From contig JAJZTQ010000004.1 in assembly GCA_021848825.1 (NCBI GenBank), positions 1 to 45,936 of the forward strand: a stretch of DNA of 45,936 nucleotides, written 5' to 3'. Origin of the DNA: Pseudomonadota bacterium (GTDB taxonomy: Bacteria; Pseudomonadota; Gammaproteobacteria; Burkholderiales; JABEVD01). Position 1 is the first letter of the stretch. Every line of letters begins with the position of its first letter. Under the pieces are notes generated by a model. The model was given only the letters and a program-made list of their open reading frames with translations. It had not been told where the DNA came from and ran no database searches. Both the position numbers and the translations under genes were made by a program. Shown in pieces: positions 8,585 through 16,751 of the stretch.

Positions 8585-9586
8585 ATGAGCAAGAGTCTTT
8601 TGCAATTCATCATTGAAGAGCAAAGAAGCATTCCGGAGGCCACGGGGGATTTCACCGGTCTTCTCAACGACATCGTGTCTGCCTGCAAGCAGATCGCCCA
8701 TGACGTCAACAAGGGCGCGCTGATCGGCGTGCTTGGCAGCGCGGGAAGCGAAAATGTCCAGGGAGAGACGCAGAAGAAGCTGGATGTCATCACCAACGAA
8801 GTATTCATCAAGGCGAACGAATGGAGCGGCCATCTCGCCGCAATGGCTTCCGAAGAAATGGATGACATCTACCCCATTCCTTCCAGGTATCCGAAGGGAA
8901 AATACCTGGTCACTTTCGATCCTCTCGACGGATCCTCCAACATCGACGTGAACATTTCGGTAGGCACCATCTTTTCCATCCTGCGCTGCCCGGAAGAAGT
9001 GACCGATCCCGCTGCTGCGGACTTCATGCAGCCCGGAACGAAGCAGGTCTGCGCAGGCTATGCGCTTTACGGTCCTGCGACGATGATCGTGCTCACCACG
9101 GGAAACGGCGTGAACGGCTTCACCCTAGACCGCGATGTGGGCGACTTCTTCCTGACCCATCCCAATATGACCATTCCTGCCGATACTTCGGAATTCGCGA
9201 TCAACATGTCCAACCAGCGTTTCTGGGAAGAGCCCGTGCAGCGCTATGTCGAGGAATGCATCAAGGGAAAGGATGGCGGGAGGGAGAAGAACTTCAACAT
9301 GAGATGGGTTGCATCCATGGTTGCGGAAGTCCACAGGATATTGACCCGCGGCGGCATATTCATGTATCCGAAGGATACGAAGGATCCTTCCAAGGCCGGG
9401 AAATTGAGGCTGATGTACGAAGCCAATCCGATGTCCTTCATCGTCGAGCAGGCGGGCGGCATGAGCTCCACGGGGCGCGAAAGGATCATGGAAATCCAGC
9501 CGTCGGGGCTTCATCAGCGCGTGCCCGTGATACTGGGTTCGAAGAACGAGGTGGAGCGCGTCGTCTCGTACCATAAAGGACTTTGA
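8585..9586 (+). CDS. fbp: Class I fructose-1,6-bisphosphatase
   Basis: The enzyme hydrolyses fructose-1,6-bisphosphate to fructose-6-phosphate in the regenerative arm of the Calvin cycle and in gluconeogenesis. It has 333 residues, the normal class I length. The signature metal/phosphate segment [13 protein letters not shown] lies at 111-123, with Glu90/Glu91 upstream (ASEEMDD). The substrate-binding block [19 protein letters not shown] is present near the C-terminus. An AGGAGA site lies just upstream of ATG 8585. It heads a four-gene run with purE one nt downstream. The 61-nt gap after cbbO contains a -10-like TAAAAT (8547-8552) but no clear -35, so readthrough from cbbO is possible. Confidence 0.96.
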   Translation: MSKSLLQFIIEEQRSIPEATGDFTGLLNDIVSACKQIAHDVNKGALIGVLGSAGSENVQGETQKKLDVITNEVFIKANEWSGHLAAMASEEMDDIYPIPSRYPKGKYLVTFDPLDGSSNIDVNISVGTIFSILRCPEEVTDPAAADFMQPGTKQVCAGYALYGPATMIVLTTGNGVNGFTLDRDVGDFFLTHPNMTIPADTSEFAINMSNQRFWEEPVQRYVEECIKGKDGGREKNFNMRWVASMVAEVHRILTRGGIFMYPKDTKDPSKAGKLRLMYEANPMSFIVEQAGGMSSTGRERIMEIQPSGLHQRVPVILGSKNEVERVVSYHKGL

Positions 9587-9587
9587 C

Positions 9588-10073
9588 ATGGCGAAAGTCG
9601 GCATACTCATGGGCAGCCAGAGCGACTGGGAAGTGATGCAGAATGCCGCCAGGCAGCTCAAGGAATTCGGAATCGAATACGAGGCGAAGGTGATCTCGGC
9701 TCACCGTGCGCCTGATCTGCTTGTCCAGTACATCAAGGATGCAGAAGCGAGAGGCGTAGAATGCTTCATAGCGGGCGCGGGCGCTGCCGCCCATCTCGCA
9801 GGGGTGGTCGCATCCAAGACCACCCTTCCCGTGCTCGGGGTTCCGATGCCTTCGAAATACCTGCAGGGAATGGATTCGCTGCTCTCGACCGTGCAGATGC
9901 CGAAGGGTATTCCCGTTGCAACATTCGCGATAGGGGAGGCCGGAGCAGCCAATGCAGGTCTTTTCGCAGTTTCAATGTTAGCTGCGAACGACATCAGGCT
10001 GGCGGACGCTCTCAGGGCCTTCCGCAAGAAACAGGCCGATGCGATTGCGGCCACCGTCCTGCCGGCGATCTGA
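9588..10073 (+). CDS. purE: PurE, N5-carboxyaminoimidazole ribonucleotide mutase (class I)
   Basis: The product has 161 residues with the class I PurE landmarks: MGSQSDW at 8-14, SAHRAP with catalytic His39, and the glycine/alanine-rich active-site loop [13 protein letters not shown]. It rearranges N5-CAIR to CAIR in purine synthesis, working after the bicarbonate-using PurK. No purK is seen in the window. The start lies 1 nt after the fbp stop and purC follows after 1 nt, so it is clearly co-transcribed. Overall confidence is high; class I rather than class II is judged from the motif pattern. Confidence 0.96.
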   Translation: MAKVGILMGSQSDWEVMQNAARQLKEFGIEYEAKVISAHRAPDLLVQYIKDAEARGVECFIAGAGAAAHLAGVVASKTTLPVLGVPMPSKYLQGMDSLLSTVQMPKGIPVATFAIGEAGAANAGLFAVSMLAANDIRLADALRAFRKKQADAIAATVLPAI

Positions 10074-10074
10074 C

Positions 10075-10947
10075 ATGCTGAGATCAGAAATCGAGAGCCT
10101 TCCCCTGCTTCATCGCGGCAAGGTCAGAGACATCTACGACGCGGGCAGCGACAAGCTCCTCATCATCCAGACCGACAGGATTTCCGCATTCGACGTCATC
10201 CTGTCCGAACCCATCCCCGAAAAGGGGAAGGTGCTGACGGCGCTTTCCTCGTTCTGGTTCGAAAAACTCGGCCATGTCATTCCCAACCACCTCACAGGGG
10301 TTGCGCCTGAATCCATCGTTGAGCCGCGCGAAAAAGATCAGGTGCAAGGACGCTCTTTCGTCGTCAGGAAGCTCAAACCCCTCCCCATCGAGGCGATCGT
10401 CAGGGGCTACATAGTCGGTTCGGGATGGAAGGAATACCGCAAATCGGGCACGGTATGCGGCATGCTGCTTCCTTCAGGGCTGCAGGAAGCGCAGAAACTG
10501 GATGAGCCCATATTCACGCCTTCCACAAAAGCCGAGATCGGAGAGCACGATGTCAACATCAGCTTCGAGGAGATGGTCAGCCTTGTCGGAAAGGAAACTG
10601 CCGAAAGGGTGAAAAAGGCCGCGATCGCGCTCTATTCGGAAGCTGCGGAATTTGCGCTCACTAAGGGAATCATCATAGCGGACACGAAATTCGAGTTCGG
10701 GCAGGACGAGGCCGGGAATCTCTATCTGATAGACGAAATCCTGACGCCTGATTCTTCCAGGTTCTGGCCGGTTGATCAGTATGCGGTCGGAAAGAACCCG
10801 CCGAGCTTCGACAAGCAATTTGTCAGGGACTGGCTGGAGACCCAGGATTGGGACAAGAAGGCGCCCGCGCCCAAGCTTCCTCCCGAAGTCATCGAAAAGA
10901 CCACGGAAAAATACAAGGAAGCGCTTTTCAGGCTGACCGAGGGATGA
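10075..10947 (+). CDS. purC: PurC, SAICAR synthetase
   Basis: The product has 290 residues. It joins CAIR and aspartate with ATP to make SAICAR, the step immediately after PurE. Recognisable elements are [12 protein letters not shown] near the N-terminus (nucleotide loop), [24 protein letters not shown] and [17 protein letters not shown] 10075 is chosen over the open frame from 10039 because that extension overlaps purE, and only 1 nt separates 10075 from the purE stop. The stop overlaps the next gene as ATGA. Confidence 0.96.
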   Translation: MLRSEIESLPLLHRGKVRDIYDAGSDKLLIIQTDRISAFDVILSEPIPEKGKVLTALSSFWFEKLGHVIPNHLTGVAPESIVEPREKDQVQGRSFVVRKLKPLPIEAIVRGYIVGSGWKEYRKSGTVCGMLLPSGLQEAQKLDEPIFTPSTKAEIGEHDVNISFEEMVSLVGKETAERVKKAAIALYSEAAEFALTKGIIIADTKFEFGQDEAGNLYLIDEILTPDSSRFWPVDQYAVGKNPPSFDKQFVRDWLETQDWDKKAPAPKLPPEVIEKTTEKYKEALFRLTEG

Positions 10948-11582
10948 AGGATCTCGCTTCCCTGATCGAGGGTTTCGGGAGATTCAAAAAGAGTCATTTC
11001 GAATCCGATCTTTTCAGGCGTCTTTCGGAAAAGGGTCAGAAGCCCAAGGTACTCGTTCTCGGATGCTGCGACTCGAGGGTCGACCCTGCGATCATCCTCG
11101 ACTGCGATCCGGGGGACCTTTTCGTCATCAGGAACGTCGCGAACCTCGTTCCCCCCTTCGAGCGCGCAGGCCATTACCATGGCACTTCCGCAGCGCTGGA
11201 ATTCGGGATCTGCAATCTTGGAATCGAGCACATCATCGTTCTGGGTCATGCCCAGTGCGGCGGGATCAGCGCGCTGATGGAAGGATCGGAAAGCTGCGAG
11301 GGGGATTCCTTCGTGAAGAGCTGGATGGCGCTTGCCCAGCCTGCCAGGAAAAGGGTGCTGGAAAAGCATCCGGGCGCATCCGGGGCCGAGCTGTCAAAGG
11401 CCTGCGAAAAGGAGGCGATCCTTTCCTCCATGGAGAATCTGATGACTTTTCCGTGGGTGAAATCGAAGGTGGAATCCGGGAAGCTTTTCCTTCACGGCTG
11501 GTATTTCGACATAGAAAGCGGTGAGCTCCTGGCCAGCACCAAGGGCCGCTTCGAACCTCTCAGCGGAGAAGATTGCTCTTGA
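10944..11582 (+). CDS. can: Beta-class carbonic anhydrase
   Basis: The enzyme interconverts CO2 and bicarbonate. It has 212 residues with the beta-class zinc site: Cys41, Asp43 and Arg45 (CCDSR), then His102 and Cys105 (GHAQCGG). No signal peptide is found, so it is cytoplasmic. It starts inside the purC stop (ATGA) and closes the fbp-purE-purC run. The last 23 nt overlap the convergent EVE-domain gene. In an autotroph it could supply CO2 to RuBisCO, or bicarbonate to PurK and carboxylases; operon membership supports either role. The longer open frame from 10848 overlaps purC out of frame and is rejected. Confidence 0.94.
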   Translation: MKDLASLIEGFGRFKKSHFESDLFRRLSEKGQKPKVLVLGCCDSRVDPAIILDCDPGDLFVIRNVANLVPPFERAGHYHGTSAALEFGICNLGIEHIIVLGHAQCGGISALMEGSESCEGDSFVKSWMALAQPARKRVLEKHPGASGAELSKACEKEAILSSMENLMTFPWVKSKVESGKLFLHGWYFDIESGELLASTKGRFEPLSGEDCS

Positions 11583-12012
11583 TGTAATCCCACTCCAGAG
11601 GGTCTACAGGCGTGATGGAAAGCCGGTTCCCCTTCTGCAGTATTCTCATGTTGGAGAGCTCGGGATGGCGCCTCAGCTCGGAAATCGAGATCAGCGGGAT
11701 TTTCCTGGAAAATTTCACGTCGACGTTGTACCAGCGCGGATTCTCCCTCGTCGCCTTCGGATCGAAGTATTTTCCTTCCTCGAACTGGGTCTCGTCGGGA
11801 TAGGCAAGCTTGCAGACTTCAGCGAGCCCGGCTATTCCAGGCTCGGCGCAGCTCGAGTGGTAGAAGAAAACCATGTCCCCCACCCTCATCTGGTCGCGCA
11901 TGAAGTTCCGGGCCTGATAATTCCTGACGCCGTACCAGGGCACCGTTTTCATCGATTCGAGGTCGTCTATGCTGACCTCGGAAGGTTCGGATTTCATCAG
12001 CCAGTAGCGCAT
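11560..12012 (-). CDS. EVE-domain protein (thymocyte nuclear protein 1-like)
   Basis: The product has 150 residues and is a single EVE domain, a PUA-like fold that binds modified bases in RNA or DNA. It has the typical opening MRYWLMKSEP, then PWYGVRNYQARNFMRDQM and the buried aromatic strand GDMVFFYHSSC. The frame extends upstream to 12063, but the family starts at MRYWLMKSEP. A good sigma-70 promoter (12045-12073) would also initiate at about 12038, downstream of the longer start. Its 3' end overlaps carbonic anhydrase by 23 nt. The physiological role of bacterial stand-alone EVE proteins is not settled. Confidence 0.92.
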   Translation of the reverse strand: MRYWLMKSEPSEVSIDDLESMKTVPWYGVRNYQARNFMRDQMRVGDMVFFYHSSCAEPGIAGLAEVCKLAYPDETQFEEGKYFDPKATRENPRWYNVDVKFSRKIPLISISELRRHPELSNMRILQKGNRLSITPVDPLEWDYIKSNLLR

Positions 12013-12044
12013 CGGATTTGCCGCCTGAAAAAGGAAATGGGGAA

Positions 12045-12073
12045 ATTCTAACCCGGTTCCCATGATTGGACAA
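12045..12073 (-). promoter_or_regulatory. Sigma-70 promoter of the EVE-domain gene
   Basis: Read on the minus strand: TTGTCC (12073-12068), 17-nt spacer, TAGAAT (12050-12045). This predicts a start near 12038 and a leader of about 26 nt to ATG 12012. Confidence 0.6.
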
Positions 12074-12082
12074 AATCGAGTA

Positions 12083-12182
12083 AGGGGTCCGCGAAGACTT
12101 CATACCGCAAAGTCCAGAGCAGGGCGCCTTCCTTCAATCCGTTCCGCTGGCCCCTCTTTCCCCCGCTTTTAGGCAGAAGCGG
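12083..12182 (+). other. Intergenic segment able to form two hairpins, function unknown
   Basis: AGGGGTC (12083-12089) can pair with GGCCCCT (12149-12155), using one G-U if read as plus-strand RNA, closing a loop of about 59 nt. CCGCTT (12163-12168) pairs with AAGCGG (12177-12182). The stretch lies between the EVE promoter and the chemoreceptor promoter and is explained by neither. A 6S-like or other small RNA was considered because 6S genes often neighbour EVE genes in betaproteobacteria (from memory), but no family consensus could be matched. Strand is uncertain. Confidence 0.2.
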
Positions 12183-12203
12183 TCTCCTGGTTTTGTTCCC
12201 GCA

Positions 12204-12231
12204 TAAAGAATATATTTAAATATGCCGTAAT
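12204..12231 (+). promoter_or_regulatory. Sigma-28 (FliA)-like promoter of the chemoreceptor gene
   Basis: TAAAGAAT (12204-12211), 12-nt spacer, GCCGTAAT (12224-12231). The consensus for the flagellar/chemotaxis sigma factor is TAAAGTTT-N11-GCCGATAA. The match to the TAAAG and GCCG cores, and location about 28 nt before a methyl-accepting chemotaxis gene, support it. Spacing is one base long and the 3' half is imperfect. Confidence 0.45.
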
Positions 12232-12259
12232 ACAGAATATTCAGGAAGAAGGGGCGTCG

Positions 12260-13435
12260 ATGAGTTCGATACTGAAGCAGATCAAATATTCTTTTCTCGG
12301 CTTTGGCCTCGCAATGGGGCTGGTTTTCCCTGTCTATGCAAGCTTCTTCGTCGAATGGAAAAAAGGGATGCTGCTCTGGTTCTGCCTGGGCTGCGTCGTT
12401 GCCGGCATCACCATAGGCATCGTCAATCACCGCCTGCTCGAATGGCTGCTGATCAAGAAGCTCAAGAAAGTTGCGCTCGCAGCGGAAGGCATCAGGAAGG
12501 GCGATCTTCGGCAAAACTGCGGAATCAGAAGCGACGACACGATCGGCGAAATCACCGAGGGCTTCGACGCCATGGCCGCGAGTCTCAGGGAAATGCTGGG
12601 TGAAATAGCCGATTCTGCCGATTCGGTGGACTCGACTGCGACGGAGATCAGTTCTTCGATGCGCACGCTGGGGGGAAACATGGACGAATACCGGAAGAAT
12701 TCGCACGAGATCACCAGCGTCATAGAAGGGATGTCCGATGCGGCAAACAGCATACTCGAACTTTCGGATACGGCCGGGATCAGCGCAGCTTCAGCCGACG
12801 AGCTGGTCAAAACCGGGGTTTCACAGGTCAATGCGACGGAAAAGGCGATTTCTCTCTTGAGCGAAGCGGGGGAAAAGATTACCGCCAATGCGGCAAGTCT
12901 TGAAAAGAGCGCAAGGGAAGTGGAGTCGGCGGTCTCCGCAATAAGGGACATTTCCGACCAGACCAATCTGCTTGCGCTCAATGCAGCCATAGAGGCCGCC
13001 AGGGCTGGCGAGCAGGGGCGCGGGTTTGCCGTTGTGGCCGACGAAGTCAGAAAACTCTCTGAACAGGCATCCAATGCCACGAAAAAGATAGATGAGGTGC
13101 TGAAGCTGGTCAGCGAAGACGTTTCATCGACGGTCACCATCTCGATGGAGAATGCCGAGGCGGTCAGGGAGGGCCTGGAGGCGTCCAGAGCCTCTTCCCA
13201 GATCTTTTCCAGAATAGAATTGGCGACGACCGAAATGAAACGTTCGGTCGAGGCGGTGCGGGAAGCGGCAGACGATCAGCAGATGCTGGTCGGGATCGTG
13301 CAGACGAGGATAGATGAAAATCAGGAAAGAACCGAAAATGTGGCCGAACTGACTGCGCTCGCAGTCAGGGGCACCGAAAGGATGGCCGAGTCCTCACGCA
13401 GGCTGAAAGAAATCAAGGGGAAATTCCTGCTCTAG
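12260..13435 (+). CDS. Methyl-accepting chemotaxis protein with minimal periplasmic part
   Basis: The receptor has 391 residues. Two membrane segments (about 10-29 and 38-56) are separated by only about eight residues (FFVEWKKG), so there is no periplasmic ligand domain. A HAMP-like linker follows ([19 protein letters not shown] onward), then the cytoplasmic signalling domain with the conserved hairpin tip [20 protein letters not shown] and [15 protein letters not shown]. Such receptors sense intracellular or membrane energy state, or light or redox, rather than external ligands (family inference). AGAAGGGG serves as ribosome site. No other che or flagellar genes are nearby. It ends within the hairpin shared with the convergent kinase gene. 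Confidence 0.93.
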   Translation: MSSILKQIKYSFLGFGLAMGLVFPVYASFFVEWKKGMLLWFCLGCVVAGITIGIVNHRLLEWLLIKKLKKVALAAEGIRKGDLRQNCGIRSDDTIGEITEGFDAMAASLREMLGEIADSADSVDSTATEISSSMRTLGGNMDEYRKNSHEITSVIEGMSDAANSILELSDTAGISAASADELVKTGVSQVNATEKAISLLSEAGEKITANAASLEKSAREVESAVSAIRDISDQTNLLALNAAIEAARAGEQGRGFAVVADEVRKLSEQASNATKKIDEVLKLVSEDVSSTVTISMENAEAVREGLEASRASSQIFSRIELATTEMKRSVEAVREAADDQQMLVGIVQTRIDENQERTENVAELTALAVRGTERMAESSRRLKEIKGKFLL

Positions 13436-13451
13436 GGCGTTAACACGCCCT
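13434..13451. terminator. Palindrome at the convergent ends of the chemoreceptor and kinase genes
   Basis: AGGGCGTTAACACGCCCT forms a 7-bp perfect stem with loop TAAC. It contains the last bases of the chemoreceptor TAG stop (13433-13435) and the TAA stop of the minus-strand kinase (13442-13440). An 18-bp palindrome differing by one base lies at the convergent zwf/glucoamylase junction (32749-32766). It is probably a bidirectional terminator, although T-tracts are poor. Confidence 0.6.
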
Positions 13452-14804
13452 GGCCCCGGGGTTGGCAGGAAAGCGGACTTCGAAAGCCTTTCCTTCCGGT
13501 CCTTCCACCAGGAAAACTTCGCCATTGTGGCCATGGGCGATCTCCCTTACGATGGATAGCCCGAGACCGCAGCCGTCCTCCTGGCTCCCCAGAATCCGGT
13601 GGAAGCGCTCGAATATCGCGTCCTTTTCCTGCTCCGGTATGGACGGGCCGTTGTCCTCGACGGAAATGCCCGTCCTGGAGACCTTCACCGTGACCTTTCC
13701 GCCTTCCTGGGTGTAACGGATCGCATTGTCGACGAGATTGCCCAGCATTTCCTGCAAAAGAAAAGCCGATCCCGAGATCATCACCGGGTTTTCGGATCCC
13801 TCGAATCCCAAATCGATGTCCTTCTTCAAGGCCTGGGGGACCCATCTTGCCGCGACTTCGCTGGCGAGAAGATTGAGGTCGACGCGCTCCAGCGCAACCG
13901 ATTTTTCTTCCGTTCTTGCGAGAGAAAGAAGCTGGTTGACGAGATGGATGGTCTTTTCGCTGCTCGCTGCGAGCTGAGTGAGCGAGTGCCTGATTTCTTC
14001 CGGCTCGCTCTGGCGAAGCGCGTATTCCGTTTGGGTTTTGAGGCCCGCCAGCGGGGTTCTCAATTGATGGGCGGCCTCTGCGACGAATCGCCTCTGGACT
14101 GCAAGCGCGCGTCCCAGCCTCTCGAGCAGGCTGTTGATCGCATGGATCAGGGAGCCGACTTCCCTCGGCACGTTTTCTTCCGAGAGCGGGCTCAAGTCCT
14201 TGTCCGATCGGCTCTGGACGTCGTTCTGGAGCCGCGCCAGGGAAGAAAGCCCCTTTGTCACGCCGAGCCAGATGACGGCCGCCGCGAGCCCTGTCAGAAG
14301 CATCTGCGGCAATATCACGCCGGCAAGGATTTCGTTCGCGAGCACCCTTCTCTTGATCAGCGTCTCTGCCACCTGCACGAGCACCCAGTCTTCCCTGTTA
14401 CCCTTCACGCCCAGATAAAGCGAAGCGATCCTGACGCGATGCCCTCCGGCCATTCCGTCATGGTAATAGGGCCTGTTGTAGGCAAAACGTGAAAGGCGAG
14501 GGGGAGGAAGGCTGGCCGAGCCTGCAACGAGTCCCTGGAGACGGGTGCTGACTCTGAAAAAGACCTTGTCATAGGGGTCGAACTCAAGCATTTTGAGCGC
14601 CGGTTCCGGGAGATCCAGATAGACTTTTCCCTCTTTCGACCTCACCTGTTCCGCGAGCGTCAGGGTGGAATCGAAAAGAGAGCGGTCATGCGCAAGATCG
14701 GCGAACCTGACTGCGATGTTGTAAGCGATCACTCCGCCCAGGATCCATAAAAGAAGCACGGGAATCAGGAGCCAGAGCATGAGCTGGCGGTGAAGGGAAT
14801 TCAT
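13440..14804 (-). CDS. Sensor histidine kinase, TctE/QseC type
   Basis: The kinase has 454 residues. A first membrane helix (about 7-28) is followed by a TctE-like periplasmic sensor domain (about 30-155), a second helix (about 160-182), a HAMP region, a dimerisation domain with phospho-accepting His246 (AEAAHQLRTPLAGL), and an HATPase with N box NLVDNAIRYT and G boxes (VEDNGPSIP, GCGLGLSI). It shares an ATGA overlap with the regulator at 14801-15469. The pair is divergent to the metal-type RND operon, so it most likely controls that operon in response to periplasmic metal or toxicant. The signal is not determinable from sequence alone. Confidence 0.93.
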   Translation of the reverse strand: MNSLHRQLMLWLLIPVLLLWILGGVIAYNIAVRFADLAHDRSLFDSTLTLAEQVRSKEGKVYLDLPEPALKMLEFDPYDKVFFRVSTRLQGLVAGSASLPPPRLSRFAYNRPYYHDGMAGGHRVRIASLYLGVKGNREDWVLVQVAETLIKRRVLANEILAGVILPQMLLTGLAAAVIWLGVTKGLSSLARLQNDVQSRSDKDLSPLSEENVPREVGSLIHAINSLLERLGRALAVQRRFVAEAAHQLRTPLAGLKTQTEYALRQSEPEEIRHSLTQLAASSEKTIHLVNQLLSLARTEEKSVALERVDLNLLASEVAARWVPQALKKDIDLGFEGSENPVMISGSAFLLQEMLGNLVDNAIRYTQEGGKVTVKVSRTGISVEDNGPSIPEQEKDAIFERFHRILGSQEDGCGLGLSIVREIAHGHNGEVFLVEGPEGKAFEVRFPANPGARAC

Positions 14805-15469
14805 TGCGCCTTCTCGAGCAGGTAGCCAAGCCCTCTGATGGTCCTGATCTGGATGCCGGCAGGTTCGAGCTTCTTCCGCAGCCTGTGTACATAGACCTCG
14901 ATCGCGTTCTGACCGATTTCCTCGTCCCAGCTGCAGAGCTTTTCGGCAAGCTGCTCCTTGCCGACCACCTGCCCCGCCTTGAGCAACAGGATTTCGAGCA
15001 CGCCCAGTTCCCTCGCTGAGAGATCGAGCGGTACGTCGTCAAGATAGACCCGCCTTCCGGCGATATTGAAAAGGATTCTGCCATGCTTCAAGAGATTGCT
15101 GTGCGCGCCCTGGCCCCGCCTCACCAGCGCCCTGACCCTCGCCTCCAGTTCCGCCAGATCGAAAGGCTTGGTGAGATAGTCGTCTGCACCCAGGTCCAGC
15201 CCCGCAACCCTGTCGTCGACAGCATCCCTTGCCGTCAGGATGAGGACGGGAAGGGTCTGGTTGTGGGATCTCAGTCTTTTCAGCACTTCGAGCCCATCCA
15301 TCTTGGGCAGACCCAGGTCGAGGATAAGCAGATCGTAATTCTGGAAAGCCAGGGCGTGATCGGCATCGCTTCCGTTCCTGGCGTTGTCGACTGCATAGCC
15401 GGCCTGCTGTAGCGTGCGGGTCAGGCCGTCCCTCAATACCGTGTCGTCTTCGGCAAGCAGCAGTCTCAT
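14801..15469 (-). CDS. OmpR/QseB-family response regulator
   Basis: The regulator has 222 residues. Its receiver domain has acidic pocket EDD (7-9), phospho-acceptor Asp51 (LILDLGLPKMDG) and the conserved Thr/Lys switch (LTARDAV, LTKPFD). The C-terminal winged helix ends IRTIRGLGYLLEKAQ. It is first in its operon and overlaps the kinase gene by ATGA. It starts 124 bp from the divergent RND adaptor gene. An 11-bp-period repeat of TTAC in that gap is a candidate autoregulatory box. Confidence 0.94.
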   Translation of the reverse strand: MRLLLAEDDTVLRDGLTRTLQQAGYAVDNARNGSDADHALAFQNYDLLILDLGLPKMDGLEVLKRLRSHNQTLPVLILTARDAVDDRVAGLDLGADDYLTKPFDLAELEARVRALVRRGQGAHSNLLKHGRILFNIAGRRVYLDDVPLDLSARELGVLEILLLKAGQVVGKEQLAEKLCSWDEEIGQNAIEVYVHRLRKKLEPAGIQIRTIRGLGYLLEKAQ

Positions 15470-15513
15470 GAAGTATCCTCATTCGATCCGCGGATTCTAG
15501 CATTTGTTCTGCT

Positions 15514-15529
15514 GTAAGGTACGCGTAAT
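15514..15529 (-). promoter_or_regulatory. Candidate OmpR/PmrA-type direct-repeat box
   Basis: On the minus strand it reads ATTAC-N6-CTTAC, an 11-bp repeat resembling the CTTAA-N6-CTTAA sites used by QseB/PmrA-family regulators. It lies between the divergent regulator gene and the RND adaptor gene, where such a site would be expected. No convincing -35/-10 pair could be assigned for the adaptor gene. Confidence 0.35.
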
Positions 15530-15593
15530 TTGCCCCGTGCTATCCTGCGCAGCCTGACAGAAGACGGCTCGAAGATGCCGAATTGGAGAAGCG

Positions 15594-16751
15594 ATGGGGG
15601 ATAGGCGTTTATTGTGGCTGATTCCGGCAGCAATGCTGGCTGCAGCTGGCATTTTTCTCGGTTCGCGCCATGCCGAACCTTTGCCTGCTGCTGCCAAACT
15701 TTCGGACTCCGGAAGCTTTCGGCCGACGAAAGAGCAATGGGCGAATCTTTCCGTTCTGACCGTGAAGGCGATGGCCTTCCGCACCGAGATCCTCACCGAA
15801 GGCAATCTCGGCTACGACGACGATGAACAAACCCAGGTGTTTTCTCCCTATACAGGGCGTGTCACGCGCATCTTTGCGAAATTGGGCGATGCCGTGAAGA
15901 AAGGCCAGCCATTGGCGGCCGTGGCCGCGAGCGAAGTGGTGCAGGCAAAGAGCGATCTTTCCAATGCAAGAACGCAGCTCGACCTGGCCGCAACGACGGA
16001 AAAGCGCCAGCATGCGCTTTATCTAGCGAAATCCGGCGCTCTGAAGGACTGGCTTCAAAGCAGGGCAGACCTTGCCAATGCCAGGAACAATCTCGATGCG
16101 GCAAGGGAAAGATTGCGCATCCTCGGCCAGCCTGAAAGCGGGAATTCCGGTCAGGAAGCGCTTCTGCTTGCACCGATATCGGGAACCGTGATCCAGCGCC
16201 AGCTGGGTCTGGGCCAGTACATCAACAGCGCCGCGGGAGGGGCAACCAGCCCCGTCTATACCATAGGCAAGCTGTCTAAGCTCTGGCTCATTGCAAACGT
16301 CAGGGAGTCGGACGCCGCCAAGGTTCATGTCGGGGAGCCCGTAACGGTCAGCATATCGGCCTATCCAGATCGAACTTATCAGGCCAGAATCTCGTGGGTC
16401 GCGCCTTCGATAGACCCCGTGAGCAGAAGGCTGCCTGTCAGGGCTGAAATCGAAAACAGGGACGGGGCGCTCAAGGCGATGATGTTCGCGAGCTTCGACA
16501 TTTCGGTCGGCAGGGAAAGCACTGCGCCTGCCGTGCCGCAGAGCGCAATCGTCTACGAAGGTGAGGAAGCGAGGGTCTACGCGGTGCTCGACGACGGTTC
16601 CGTAGAAGTCCGCAAGGTCAGGCTCGGGCGCACCCGGCATGACGGCATGGTAGAGGTCCTTTCAGGCATTTCGCCTGGAGAGAGGATCATCGCCGCAGGA
16701 ACATTGTTCATAGACCGTGCCGCGACCATGAGGATGAAAGCGTCGTCATGA
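15594..16751 (+). CDS. RND efflux periplasmic adaptor (CzcB/CusB-like)
   Basis: The membrane-fusion protein has 385 residues. The N-terminal hydrophobic segment (about 5-22, LLWLIPAAMLAAAGIFLG) anchors it. Biotinyl-lipoyl-like halves (VFSPYTGRVTRIFAKLGD and LLAPISGTVIQRQLGLGQY, in part) flank an alpha-helical hairpin of about residues 95-180. Beta-barrel and membrane-proximal domains follow (LWLIANVRESDAAKVHVGEPV, in part). GGAGAAG precedes ATG 15594. The stop overlaps the pump start (ATGA). It would bridge the inner-membrane pump and the outer-membrane factor encoded next. No metal-binding histidine-rich tail is seen. Confidence 0.92.
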   Translation: MGDRRLLWLIPAAMLAAAGIFLGSRHAEPLPAAAKLSDSGSFRPTKEQWANLSVLTVKAMAFRTEILTEGNLGYDDDEQTQVFSPYTGRVTRIFAKLGDAVKKGQPLAAVAASEVVQAKSDLSNARTQLDLAATTEKRQHALYLAKSGALKDWLQSRADLANARNNLDAARERLRILGQPESGNSGQEALLLAPISGTVIQRQLGLGQYINSAAGGATSPVYTIGKLSKLWLIANVRESDAAKVHVGEPVTVSISAYPDRTYQARISWVAPSIDPVSRRLPVRAEIENRDGALKAMMFASFDISVGRESTAPAVPQSAIVYEGEEARVYAVLDDGSVEVRKVRLGRTRHDGMVEVLSGISPGERIIAAGTLFIDRAATMRMKASS

